DNA of 22,423 nucleotides from an uncultured Prevotella sp. (GTDB lineage: Bacteria; Bacteroidota; Bacteroidia; Bacteroidales; Bacteroidaceae), in NCBI GenBank assembly GCA_900554835.1, contig USJD01000044.1, forward strand, positions 1-22,423. The letters are read 5' to 3'. Every line of letters begins with the position of its first letter. Positions within the stretch are counted from its first letter, which is position 1. The notes beneath the pieces were generated by a model. The model was not told where the DNA came from. It did no database searches and saw nothing but the letters and a program-made list of their open reading frames with translations. Positions 14,329-22,423 of this stretch are shown here, piece by piece. The position numbers were made by a program, and so were the translations under genes.

Positions 14329-17300
14329 TTATTTCACTACGACCTTACGTGTAGAACCATCGCTCATGCGGATGATGTTGAGACCCTTCTGAGGAGCAGA
14401 GATGCGCTTGCCATCAGCAGAGAATCGAGCCACCTCGACTGCACCATTAGTGGTAATATTCTTGATACCAGTAGCAGGAGTTACGGTTACTACGAATGTA
14501 GTTTCAGCTAACTTACCATTAGAGTTTACCTTGATAGTTACTGCTGCTTCACCCTCCTTCTTTGGGGTGATGATAAGTGAACCATTCTGCATCTTTGCAT
14601 CCAACACAGCTACATCGCTGACAGTTTTCACACTCTTAACAATAGCTGCATCAAAGTTGTCTGCATCTGTGGCAAGATCTTTCAGATCAATAGTAGCAGT
14701 CTTATCAGCTGCCAAAGTCAAATCTCCTACAGGATTAGCAATCACAGGAGCCACATTGTCAGGGAAAACAGGCAATGATGGGAACCAATAGTTAGAAATC
14801 ATTGGATATTCTGCAAGTTGTTTACCCTCTGCATCATACTTGCGAACCACATAAGTAGCATCACTAAAGCCCTTGAACAAACTAACGTATGCATCATCAC
14901 TTACAGGATCTACGCGGAATGAGCAACCGTAGATATAGAAGCCATCAGCCGCATCTGTATAGTCAAGATACTTAGAGAACTTATTGTTGTCAATATCATA
15001 CTTATAGATAGTATAGTTACTAAACCAAGAAGAGCTGCCGCCATTCCAATAAAGCACGTTCTGCTGATTGCTTGCGCAGAAACAATCAGGAGTCCAAGCA
15101 TACCATGAATTAGCAGGTCCATAGATACCTTCTGGCAAAACAATGATGGTCTGCTCCAAAGTATTAGGATTGATCTTGACGATTCTGTTGTCAGCCTGTC
15201 CTGTACCCGATGTGGCAGCTAAACTCAACCAGAGGTTTCCGTCTTTAGAAAGAACTACAGAACCAAAGCCCCATCCTTCAGGTGCAGCAATAGCCTGTTC
15301 AACCTTATCTGTATTGGCATCAATAACAAGAAGACCACTCTTCTGGTGTACAGCGAATACACGATCGTTAACACGAATCATACTACCAATCTGTCCGCTA
15401 TAAAGCTGATCGTAAGCACTACCTCCACCATTTGTGGTTCCCTCCACACTACCAGCAATTTCCTGCTTATCGAGGTCGAGGATAAAGATACCATTGCTTG
15501 TACCAACATAGCCTTTATGCTCATCTACGCCAAGGAATGCACGGCCATCGGCATTGGTAGATATCGTCTGGATTTGCTTCTCCATCTTCATGGTCTTGGC
15601 GTCAAGAATATTGACACGACCACCGACAACAGAAGCTCCAGGGTCTTTCTCCTGCTTTGACGTCACATAGAACTTATCGCCATAAATCTGGCCATATTGA
15701 GCAGTACATCCCAACTCTATACCAGGATTCTCCTTCTGAACAACACGGTAAACCCACTCGCCGTCATTAGTCAAGAAGTTGATAGTAGAGTTCTGATGAC
15801 TATACCAGTCTTCATTAACAATAAATGTTCCCTTGGTATAGTCTGTATTAGCATTCTCATCATATACCAACTGGCAAGCACCAGTCTGAGTTGGCTGAGA
15901 GTAATCTATAATTGTACCAAGTACATCACGTTCTGGCAATGTAATGCCTTCAATCTTCGTATTGGCAGGAAGATGATTATAAGCAGCACCATTCTTTACT
16001 ACCTGGTACTCTCCATCAACGAACTTGACTACAGGAGAAAGGTCTGTACTACAAATATCACTGTTCAGTAGACGAGATTTTGCAGACTCAGTAATCGTAC
16101 CATTTATTACATTATATCCATAAGAAACAACGTCTTTTGCCGCATCATCACTTTTAATATTAAGAGTAATACCATCTCCATTATTATAGAACACATTGTT
16201 AGCAAAATGTACATGTGGAGCATTCACTACACAAATAAGACCATCTGAAGCCTTATCATTATCAGCAAAGGTACAAGATACAAGATTAAGATGTACCAAA
16301 TCCTTATTAGGCAACTCCCAAATATTTAAGACACTACCCTTTCCTGTCATTTTAATGTTAGAAAAACGACAGTTGCTGATAGTAACATTTATATCCTTAC
16401 TAGCTGATCTACCATCGATAGCACAACCAACGCCATTACCATTTCCAGAGATACCATCAAAAATACACCTGTCAATAGTCAAACTTCCTCCTTTATAAGG
16501 ACCATAATAGAAAGCACTTTCTTGCAAATTCTTAAAGACGAAATCAGTTATGCGGATTGTCTTATAATCACTCGGATAAGCATTCAAAGGAAGAGGACCA
16601 TTTGTCAAGACAACACCATTGCCATTAATAGTAACACTGTTGTTAATCTCTGCATAATCTAATATGCCCGATGTATCAAACTCAGTACCACGCAATCCCT
16701 CACGGAACTTAATAGTCTCGCCATCTGTTGCATTTTTCAGTGCCTCAGCAAATTCCTTTAAATTGTTTACTGTTGTGACCTTGCCTGTCTCTGCTGTTGC
16801 TGACTTTATCTTAGCTTTAGCAGTAGGAACAGTAAGAGTTGAAACATATTCGAGTTTTCCACTCATGTCATTGCTATACCAGTTTGACATATCAGAGATA
16901 TAAGACCATCCATCAACACAACCACTGGTCAGTTCTCGTGAAGTTGCTCCTACTGAAGAATAGCCATACGCTTGATCCAAAGAGTTAGTTGTCCAATAAC
17001 TCCAATAGCCATTATACCAACCAGCACACCAGTGATCTGACGCATCATTAGAAGTAAACTTATCAAATGTATAATCTGCACAATTATAGGTACCAGCAGT
17101 AAGACTAAAGGAACTACTACCATTCAATAGTTTGATGTTTCCATTCTCATTGATGTCATAGCCAAGTCCTCCAACAGCAGTACCATATTGAGTACCCTCA
17201 TTCACTAACATATAAAAGCGTGGGTCGGCAGCAGCAACAGCTTTCAGCATATCCACACCAGTGGCTTTACCACTCCATCTATACCCCCACACTAAATTCG

Positions 17301-17526
17301 TGTTGTTACCTTTACCATCATCCCATTTTACAACGAGAGCAGCATGATTTCTACCATTTCCTACCCAATACTGGATATTATCAAAATCAATATTAGGCAT
17401 GACTGAGGCTATCTCAGCCTTGGCACTTCTCGCTAATTTGCGAGGTACCCCCTGAACGCTGACTTGTGCAAATGCAAAAGTTGTGCACAAGAGCATCAAT
17501 AAAAGAAAGTAAAGTTTCTTCTTCAT
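14329..17526 (-). CDS. large secreted multidomain protein with beta-helix, BtuG-like propeller and T9SS-like tail
   Basis: The 1065-aa product has a Sec signal ending AFA-Q near residue 20 and no lipobox. Residues about 40-230 form a globular domain starting YWVGNGRNHAALVVKWDDG, rich in Trp/Tyr; it is unassigned. About 250-545 is a right-handed beta-helix, with repeated turns such as ISNCRFSNIKMTGKGS and VSCTFADN, ending LPERDVLGTIIDY. About 560-920 is a YncE/DUF5074-like propeller opening FIVNEDWYSHQNSTINFL, comparable to BtuG. About 925-1015 is an Ig-like domain. About 1020-1065 (VARFSADGKRISAPQKGLNI, ending RKVVVK) resembles type IX secretion sorting domains. It is the last gene of the cassette 2 operon, 61 bp after the 412-aa gene. 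A cobamide-binding or presenting role is inferred from the propeller and the operon. Confidence 0.75.
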   Translation of the reverse strand: MKKKLYFLLLMLLCTTFAFAQVSVQGVPRKLARSAKAEIASVMPNIDFDNIQYWVGNGRNHAALVVKWDDGKGNNTNLVWGYRWSGKATGVDMLKAVAAADPRFYMLVNEGTQYGTAVGGLGYDINENGNIKLLNGSSSFSLTAGTYNCADYTFDKFTSNDASDHWCAGWYNGYWSYWTTNSLDQAYGYSSVGATSRELTSGCVDGWSYISDMSNWYSNDMSGKLEYVSTLTVPTAKAKIKSATAETGKVTTVNNLKEFAEALKNATDGETIKFREGLRGTEFDTSGILDYAEINNSVTINGNGVVLTNGPLPLNAYPSDYKTIRITDFVFKNLQESAFYYGPYKGGSLTIDRCIFDGISGNGNGVGCAIDGRSASKDINVTISNCRFSNIKMTGKGSVLNIWELPNKDLVHLNLVSCTFADNDKASDGLICVVNAPHVHFANNVFYNNGDGITLNIKSDDAAKDVVSYGYNVINGTITESAKSRLLNSDICSTDLSPVVKFVDGEYQVVKNGAAYNHLPANTKIEGITLPERDVLGTIIDYSQPTQTGACQLVYDENANTDYTKGTFIVNEDWYSHQNSTINFLTNDGEWVYRVVQKENPGIELGCTAQYGQIYGDKFYVTSKQEKDPGASVVGGRVNILDAKTMKMEKQIQTISTNADGRAFLGVDEHKGYVGTSNGIFILDLDKQEIAGSVEGTTNGGGSAYDQLYSGQIGSMIRVNDRVFAVHQKSGLLVIDANTDKVEQAIAAPEGWGFGSVVLSKDGNLWLSLAATSGTGQADNRIVKINPNTLEQTIIVLPEGIYGPANSWYAWTPDCFCASNQQNVLYWNGGSSSWFSNYTIYKYDIDNNKFSKYLDYTDAADGFYIYGCSFRVDPVSDDAYVSLFKGFSDATYVVRKYDAEGKQLAEYPMISNYWFPSLPVFPDNVAPVIANPVGDLTLAADKTATIDLKDLATDADNFDAAIVKSVKTVSDVAVLDAKMQNGSLIITPKKEGEAAVTIKVNSNGKLAETTFVVTVTPATGIKNITTNGAVEVARFSADGKRISAPQKGLNIIRMSDGSTRKVVVK

Positions 17527-17587
17527 ACTTATTACCTTAAAATTAAACTTATAATAATTAACTATTTATTCTCTTATCACCAATCAT

Positions 17588-18826
17588 CTATTCACCTAAT
17601 GGATCATCAGGTAAAGACGATTTAACTTCCACATGCAAGTCTTGTGCTCTCGCCACTTCCGTGGAAGTTTCTCCAACCCATCCGCAATACTGTCTCACTC
17701 CAGTATAGACTCTAATGAAATCAACCCCTGGCAGATGCACAGGATTTCCCTGCTTATCTACAGCCCAGGAAATATCAAAGGAACAGAGGTCTTGTTCCGC
17801 ATTGGGATGATTATCAACATATCCCCACGGATAGGAATAAAGTACATAGTAGGTTCCTATATGACTTTCGTCCACTCCGTTTTGAGGCAACAAAGTTCCC
17901 TCAAACTTCATCTCATCAGCCTTAATCCACTCCGGGTAATAACTCTGCGTGTGGAATGAGTTCTTTGCTACATAGCCACTTTCACCACGATTATCCGTCC
18001 AAGGGATATACAAGGTATCGGTCAGCATCCCCGTTACATCAGGGACCGGTTTATGGAAATCATCCGGACGGCGATACGTTATCTCATAGTTTTTGAGCGT
18101 TGCCGGCTTGTAATATTCACTGCCAGCCAACTCATACCACTCATCATCATCCGCCTTGCCATTACAGTTGCGGTCGAACGCCACCATTACAATGCCCGGT
18201 TCTGCCGAACCTCCTTTCATGTCCTTATAGGCGGGAATATCGCTATAGAAAGCATTTCCTTTAATAAAGAAGTCTTTCTGCCCCGGCACATTGATGACCG
18301 TATGATCAAACCCGAATGTTACATATCCTCCATAAGAGCCCAATGAAATCATCACATCGTTGGTCAGATCATCTTCTGCTTTCTGGCGCATTGTCTCTTC
18401 ATTATCGCCCTTTTCATAAATAGGCATGGTATTGACAAACTGCCCTGGTGCTGGTCGATACTCATATACTTTAGCTGTATATGGACTATACTCAGTATCC
18501 TCATGTACCACCTGTACGGGAAAAATATGCTTATAGCCACGCTCCCCATCATCGAGGGAGAAAGTAAGCGTGTAAGTGCCTTCTTTTTCGGCAAGAAACA
18601 CATAATCCCGATCCGTACTAAGCAGGGAATCCCGCCCATCTGAAGTCTGCACCGTCCATCGATAGCTCTTGCCCTCATAGGCTGGCGAAAGTCGGAGTTT
18701 ACGCATGCGCTCAATGTAATAGTAGTCATTGAGCCCCGATGAGACGTTTTCCAAGTCCTGATGGCAACTCGACAATCCCATCCCCAGCAACAAACTGATC
18801 AATATATCACATAATCTTATCTTCAT
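17588..18826 (-). CDS. cobamide-locus surface lipoprotein of unknown function
   Basis: The 412-aa protein has a lipoprotein signal with lipobox GLSSC (Cys21). Residues about 45-115 resemble a PKD/Ig-like beta domain (SYRWTVQTSDGRDSLL, GTYTLTFSLDDG). The larger C-terminal domain (about 155-400) contains GGYVTFGFDHTVINVPG, then FDRNCNGKADDDEWYELAGS at 217-236, an Asp/Asn-rich calcium-loop-like motif, and ends near GETSTEVARAQDLHVEV. Proteins of this kind are annotated as cell-surface proteins beside btuB in Bacteroidales. It might belong to the BtuH group of cobamide-binding surface lipoproteins, whose C-terminal domain binds B12, but I cannot confirm that from sequence alone. It begins 9 bp after the btuG2 stop, so it is certainly in the same operon. 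Confidence 0.75.
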   Translation of the reverse strand: MKIRLCDILISLLLGMGLSSCHQDLENVSSGLNDYYYIERMRKLRLSPAYEGKSYRWTVQTSDGRDSLLSTDRDYVFLAEKEGTYTLTFSLDDGERGYKHIFPVQVVHEDTEYSPYTAKVYEYRPAPGQFVNTMPIYEKGDNEETMRQKAEDDLTNDVMISLGSYGGYVTFGFDHTVINVPGQKDFFIKGNAFYSDIPAYKDMKGGSAEPGIVMVAFDRNCNGKADDDEWYELAGSEYYKPATLKNYEITYRRPDDFHKPVPDVTGMLTDTLYIPWTDNRGESGYVAKNSFHTQSYYPEWIKADEMKFEGTLLPQNGVDESHIGTYYVLYSYPWGYVDNHPNAEQDLCSFDISWAVDKQGNPVHLPGVDFIRVYTGVRQYCGWVGETSTEVARAQDLHVEVKSSLPDDPLGE

Positions 18827-18835
18827 CGTCTTCCA

Positions 18836-19987
18836 TTATTTTGTAAGAAAACACATGTAGGCAGGAATATCCCCTGTCCTCACACTCCACTTTTTCACTC
18901 CATACCGATTATAGCAGTGCAGCACCCCACTCGAAACGTAGTTTTTGGCATCAGTTACATAGATGTCATGTGTTTCCGGATGGATATTGATACCATAGGG
19001 GATGGTGATGTCTTTTTCCGACCCATCGGTAATAAACGAGTCGCTCACTTTCTTCAGGGTCTTTACATTGACGATACCATACGTGATGGTATTCTTCTGT
19101 GTATAGTTGTTCCACTCCGTGGCATAATAATAGAGCGAATCGCCACTGATGCAGAAGTTGCTGCAAGGTATGTTGAGCGTATCAGTTACCTCCATCTCGT
19201 TGCGTCCTTTCTTTCTTGCCAACACATAGAGATTGGAGTGAATGTTCTGGTAATCTCCCCGGGAAGTTACCCAAAGTTTGCCGTACTTATCAGCTTTAAT
19301 ATGATGGAGATTGATACCCACTGGAATTTTCTCTACTTGCTTGAATCCCTCTATTTCTATCACCGACACGGTCTTGTCATAATTGGGAGCCATATATCCT
19401 CCTGAATTTGCCACATAGATATACTGTCCCAACACACAAAGTTCATCGGGCTGGAATCCCACCGTACATTTAGCCACGGGCTTCAGCGAAAGCGTATCTA
19501 TCTTATAGACTGCTCCTTGAACCGCATCAGGGTTATTGAGCTGCACCGGTCCTACATAAGAAGTGGCATAGGCATACCCCTTGTGAAAACGCACATAGCG
19601 CACATTTGGGATATTAACCTGCCCGATGCGATGAGCTGTGCGAGCATCCAGCACCTCTATTTTATTAGAGCAATTGATGACGGCATAAATTCGGGAACCA
19701 TATATCTGAATGTCATTGCCCACATCACCCAATTCCTTGATAACATGAGGATTGCGCTCAGCATAGAGATTACGTACATAATACCCCTGTGAGAAATCAA
19801 CATAATCGAGCGTACTCTTGTTGCTACCCATGTTGCCCTCGTTGAGCAGGTACATGCCGATAATTTTCTGTCCCGGCTTCACCTCCTCGGGGATAATTTC
19901 GTACTCAGTAGGAACCACCACTTCATCTTCGCGGCAGCTTACCAAACATGTACCTATTAGTAAATATAGCAATAGCTTTTTCATCAT
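18836..19987 (-). CDS. btuG: BtuG-like surface cobamide-binding lipoprotein (cassette 2)
   Basis: This is the partner of btuB2. The frame is open from an ATG at 20017, but the lipoprotein signal MMKKLLLYLLIGTCLVSC begins 10 codons later, so the ATG at 19987 (or the next codon) is preferred; the first 10 residues are basic and unlike a signal peptide. The lipidated Cys in LVSC is followed by REDE, an acidic surface-export type signal. The body is a YncE/DUF5074 propeller, with blades such as MYLLNEGNMGSNKSTLDYV, DIQIYGSRIYAVINCSNKIE, YIYVANSGGY and HDIYVTDAKNYVSSG. It should bind cobamides at the cell surface and hand them to BtuB. It is diverged from btuG1. The 412-aa gene follows after 9 bp. 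Confidence 0.85.
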   Translation of the reverse strand: MMKKLLLYLLIGTCLVSCREDEVVVPTEYEIIPEEVKPGQKIIGMYLLNEGNMGSNKSTLDYVDFSQGYYVRNLYAERNPHVIKELGDVGNDIQIYGSRIYAVINCSNKIEVLDARTAHRIGQVNIPNVRYVRFHKGYAYATSYVGPVQLNNPDAVQGAVYKIDTLSLKPVAKCTVGFQPDELCVLGQYIYVANSGGYMAPNYDKTVSVIEIEGFKQVEKIPVGINLHHIKADKYGKLWVTSRGDYQNIHSNLYVLARKKGRNEMEVTDTLNIPCSNFCISGDSLYYYATEWNNYTQKNTITYGIVNVKTLKKVSDSFITDGSEKDITIPYGINIHPETHDIYVTDAKNYVSSGVLHCYNRYGVKKWSVRTGDIPAYMCFLTK

Positions 19988-20019
19988 GTTTTTATTTTTT
20001 TTGATGCGTGCCACCATTA

Positions 20020-22035
20020 TTACATCTCAAACGTCAACGTGAGGCGATAGTTGCGCTTAGGCATCGGATAATTGAGTATCACATCATAGTCCTGGCTGAA
20101 GAGATTATTCACCTCTAATGCCACACGAGCCTTGTAATCCTTCCAATTGAAACTTTTCTGCAGAGAGAGGTCGTGAGTATACCATGGCTGTGTATGATTA
20201 TAGATGATATTCTCCTGCTGGTTATATCTCTCACCGGTATAAATAAAACTATAGTTCAAACCCCAAGTTCCGTAATCCATCTGTACCACAGCCGAACCAC
20301 TGTTCCATGGAATATATGGTATCTGGTCGCGATAATAGGTATCGGCAGGATTGGTTACATCAATGGCCTGCTGGTAAGTATATTGCAGACGAGTAGTAAC
20401 ATAAAGTTTGCGCAATGGTCGGAGAGTTGCACTTACCTTGGCATCGAGTCCATTGATATGCACTTTGCCCAGGTTGAGCATCGTCCAACGGAACTGTGCT
20501 CCCTTAGGATAAGCCACAATCTTATCACTCACAAAATTACGATACCCATCCACCTGCACAGCCCACTCATACAATATTCCCTTCATACGAGGACTGAAAT
20601 ATGCAAATCCCACATCATATTGGGTGGTATATTCCGGGTTAAGTTTAGAGTTGCCCATCTCTGCATAATAGAGGTCGTTGAAGGTAGGCATGCGGAAACT
20701 CTTCTTATAGAAGGCCCTCAAGGAGAAACCTATGTTTTGGAACGGCTTATAATAGAGAAACACTGCCGGCGACCAGGTATTCTTATCGGCTGGTGCCTCT
20801 GCATCCCTTGTTACATCATGTACATAATTATAAACCACACTCCCCTGCATCTTGAATCCACCCCAGGCTATTGCTGTGGCTAAAGACACGATATGATTCC
20901 AGCGAGTAGGATGCACAAATCCATACATATCAGCATCCATGTTGTTCCACTGGAAATCATAAGCACATGACACCTTCCACCAAGAGCAGATATCATACTG
21001 ATGCAGAGTGGACAGATAGAACTCCTTCTGGCGATACACATTATCTATCAGCATTACCGTGGTATCCTTGTTGACATACTTGGTGAGAAAGTAAGAGTAT
21101 TTCGCCATTAACTTCGTTTGGTAATGGGGAGAAAAGCGCTTATGAATATAACCTTGTATGAAAGAATTATTGTCGCTGATACGCTCGCCTCGCCGCCATA
21201 CATTATTAACGATAGCCCCTGGCACACCACGTTCTGAGGTATAATTATATGCTTTCAGCATCCAGTCACCTCCCTTAACGTCACCAAATAAGGCTCCCTC
21301 CAGTCGGGTGGCACGAATATCACCATTCTCTCTTACAGCCGTTGTATCATACATGATTTCATCGGTTTTTACTGCCTTTCTACGGTAACGGAACTTATAC
21401 TTACCACTGCTGCTGAGCCATTCGCCATTGAAGGAAGCTTTCACCCTATCAGAGAGATTCAGTTCGACAAGCAGCGATGGATTCACCAGATCGAAAGAAC
21501 CAGTCTTGAATTTCGCTTTCAGATGATAAGCCTTACCTTCTTCAAATTCTGGAACACGAGTCTGCAGATACACCGAACCTGCCGAAGCAAATTCCTTGGC
21601 AGCTTGAAATATCTGGCTTTTCTGTCCATTATAAAGCGAGATAGTCTGCATATTATCGAGTGAATACATTCCCAAATCCACCTGTCCATTTTGTGCATTG
21701 GAGAGTTCTATACCATCATAGAACACGCCCACATGATTGGTACCCATAGAACGGATGTTGATGGTCTTGATACCACCCACACCACCATAATCCTTGAGTT
21801 GCACACCCGAGAAGAAACGCAGGGCATCGGCCACACTCATCGAGTTGAGCCGCTGTAGTTCATCACCTGTCATCACCTGTGCCGGAATCACACCCGGAGT
21901 ATTATTACCCACTACGACAACTTCCTTAATAGTATGAATACTATCCAAACTACCTACATGCTGCTTCTGCGCATATAGTACACCACTTGCTACCATGCAT
22001 CCCACGACGCATAGCAGTAATTTCATTATTCTCAT
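20020..22035 (-). CDS. btuB: TonB-dependent cobamide receptor BtuB (cassette 2)
   Basis: This 671-aa outer-membrane receptor has a Sec signal ending LYA-Q near residue 22 and a TonB-box-like IKEVVVV (36-42). The plug domain includes SVADALRFFSGVQLKDYGG and VFYDGIELSNAQNGQVDLG, and the barrel ends in YPMPKRNYRLTLTFEM. The first ATG (22035) has a Shine-Dalgarno; a second Met three codons in is possible. The cobalamin riboswitch about 130 bases upstream and the btuG gene directly downstream support cobamide as substrate. It heads a four-gene operon. Compared with btuB1 the plug loops differ, so the two receptors may prefer different cobamides or BtuG partners; that is inference. Confidence 0.93.
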   Translation of the reverse strand: MRIMKLLLCVVGCMVASGVLYAQKQHVGSLDSIHTIKEVVVVGNNTPGVIPAQVMTGDELQRLNSMSVADALRFFSGVQLKDYGGVGGIKTINIRSMGTNHVGVFYDGIELSNAQNGQVDLGMYSLDNMQTISLYNGQKSQIFQAAKEFASAGSVYLQTRVPEFEEGKAYHLKAKFKTGSFDLVNPSLLVELNLSDRVKASFNGEWLSSSGKYKFRYRRKAVKTDEIMYDTTAVRENGDIRATRLEGALFGDVKGGDWMLKAYNYTSERGVPGAIVNNVWRRGERISDNNSFIQGYIHKRFSPHYQTKLMAKYSYFLTKYVNKDTTVMLIDNVYRQKEFYLSTLHQYDICSWWKVSCAYDFQWNNMDADMYGFVHPTRWNHIVSLATAIAWGGFKMQGSVVYNYVHDVTRDAEAPADKNTWSPAVFLYYKPFQNIGFSLRAFYKKSFRMPTFNDLYYAEMGNSKLNPEYTTQYDVGFAYFSPRMKGILYEWAVQVDGYRNFVSDKIVAYPKGAQFRWTMLNLGKVHINGLDAKVSATLRPLRKLYVTTRLQYTYQQAIDVTNPADTYYRDQIPYIPWNSGSAVVQMDYGTWGLNYSFIYTGERYNQQENIIYNHTQPWYTHDLSLQKSFNWKDYKARVALEVNNLFSQDYDVILNYPMPKRNYRLTLTFEM

Positions 22036-22040
22036 TTAAT

Positions 22041-22046
22041 CTCCTT
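22041..22046 (-). promoter_or_regulatory. Shine-Dalgarno of btuB2
   Basis: The minus strand reads AAGGAG, 5 bases before the ATG. This is unusual for the phylum and absent before btuB1, and it lies close to the riboswitch expression platform, where it could be a target of translational control. Confidence 0.7.
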
Positions 22047-22079
22047 ATACCTTAATATAATAAGTAAATAATAGTATGT

Positions 22080-22119
22080 CTCCATCACGAACCCATCCCA
22101 CGGGGTTGGATAGAATCAT
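22080..22119 (-). promoter_or_regulatory. riboswitch 2 expression platform, conserved 40-base block
   Basis: This is the counterpart of 13828-13867 (36/40 identical). On the minus strand AACCC and GGGTT can pair around the loop CGTGGGAT, whose GTGG can kiss the CCAC of the aptamer near 22346. It lies 34 bases upstream of the Shine-Dalgarno. Confidence 0.65.
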
Positions 22120-22166
22120 CGGAATCTCTTATCCAAAAGACACTCTTTAATCATATCGTTTCCGAT

Positions 22167-22364
22167 GGCAACGGCAGGTCTTCTGACTTGCATCCTCAAA
22201 CTCATGGCAAGCGGTCTTCCCGAAAAAATGTCAGTGACCATGGTGCTTGCCGCAATAAGACGCTTACAGCAGCGGGACTGTCCGGGCTTCTCACCCGATT
22301 CCCTTTTAATCACTACGCACAAACCATGCCTGCGGCGGCAGGAAGTGGCAGCAAACCAATTGCG
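22167..22364 (-). promoter_or_regulatory. cobalamin riboswitch 2 (upstream of btuB2)
   Basis: Minus-strand order is GCAATTGG (P1), GCCAC (L5 region), GGGAATCGGGTGAGAAGCCC with CCGCTGCTGTAAGCG in the junction, and the B12 box AAGTCAGAAGACCTGCC (22189-22173) ending GTTGCC. The aptamer core agrees closely with riboswitch 1 and with the family. After the B12 box comes an extra 8-bp hairpin (22117-22124 with 22160-22167, 35-base loop). It is expected to repress the four-gene cassette 2 operon when cobalamin is plentiful. Confidence 0.95.
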
Positions 22365-22368
22365 CTTG

Positions 22369-22376
22369 CAAATTTA
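22369..22376 (-). promoter_or_regulatory. promoter -7 element of B12 cassette 2
   Basis: The minus strand reads TAAATTTG, the same element in the same place as before riboswitch 1. No convincing -33 element was found; the DNA upstream (22377-22423) is AT-rich and runs to the window edge with nothing else visible. Confidence 0.6.
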
Positions 22377-22423
22377 TATAAAATTTTCGAATTATAAGCC
22401 AGTAAAATAAAAAACTTAAATGA

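Noticed and set aside
22116..22410. Short open frames on both strands across riboswitch 2
   Set aside because: They read through the conserved aptamer; the B12 box and junction explain the sequence as RNA structure.

Overview
The window looks like chromosomal DNA from a gut Bacteroidales bacterium, most likely a Prevotella/Segatella relative. The evidence is the Bacteroidetes-type -7 promoter element TAnnTTTG at several gene starts, mostly absent Shine-Dalgarno sequences, surface lipoproteins with an acidic stretch after the lipobox cysteine, a short C-terminal sorting-like tail on a large secreted protein, and the families present (BtuG-like beta-propellers, DUF4143 ATPase, EttA, LolD-like ABC protein). 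The genus is inferred, not shown.

Positions 1-9000 are core genes. A SAM-dependent methyltransferase (204-1007, +) converges on a minus-strand run of dnaG (primase), a cardiolipin synthase and an MgtC/SapB membrane protein (5234 down to 1144). Divergent from dnaG is a plus-strand run: a LolD-like ABC ATPase, a CvfB-like S1 RNA-binding protein and ettA, ending in a clear hairpin terminator at 8943-8982.

Positions 9000-22423 are an accessory region devoted mainly to vitamin B12/cobamide capture, all on the minus strand. Two complete cassettes lie in tandem, each with its own cobalamin riboswitch. Cassette 1 is riboswitch (13881-14090), btuB1 (11691-13796), btuG1 (10499-11650), then a hairpin; an AAA ATPase of the DUF4143 type follows (9043-10245). 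Cassette 2 is riboswitch (22167-22364), btuB2 (20020-22035), btuG2 (18836-19987), a 412-aa surface lipoprotein (17588-18826) and a 1065-aa multidomain secreted protein (14329-17526), ending at a terminator (14260-14291). The expected working is that surface lipoproteins catch cobamides outside the cell, BtuG caps and feeds the BtuB outer-membrane channel, and high intracellular cobalamin shuts both operons through the riboswitches.

The two most interesting points are these. First, a stray copy of the last 14 codons of ettA plus its stop and trailing DNA sits at 14168-14240, 5.3 kb from the real ettA end. It encodes the same 14 residues with four silent changes. This marks the AAA ATPase plus cassette 1 as a block inserted at the 3' end of ettA. 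Second, the 1065-aa protein appears to carry a BtuG-like propeller inside a secreted multidomain architecture with no lipobox and a C-terminal tail resembling a type IX secretion signal, a different way of presenting this propeller from the lipoprotein BtuGs next to it. No tRNA, rRNA, CRISPR array, transposase or integrase was seen.
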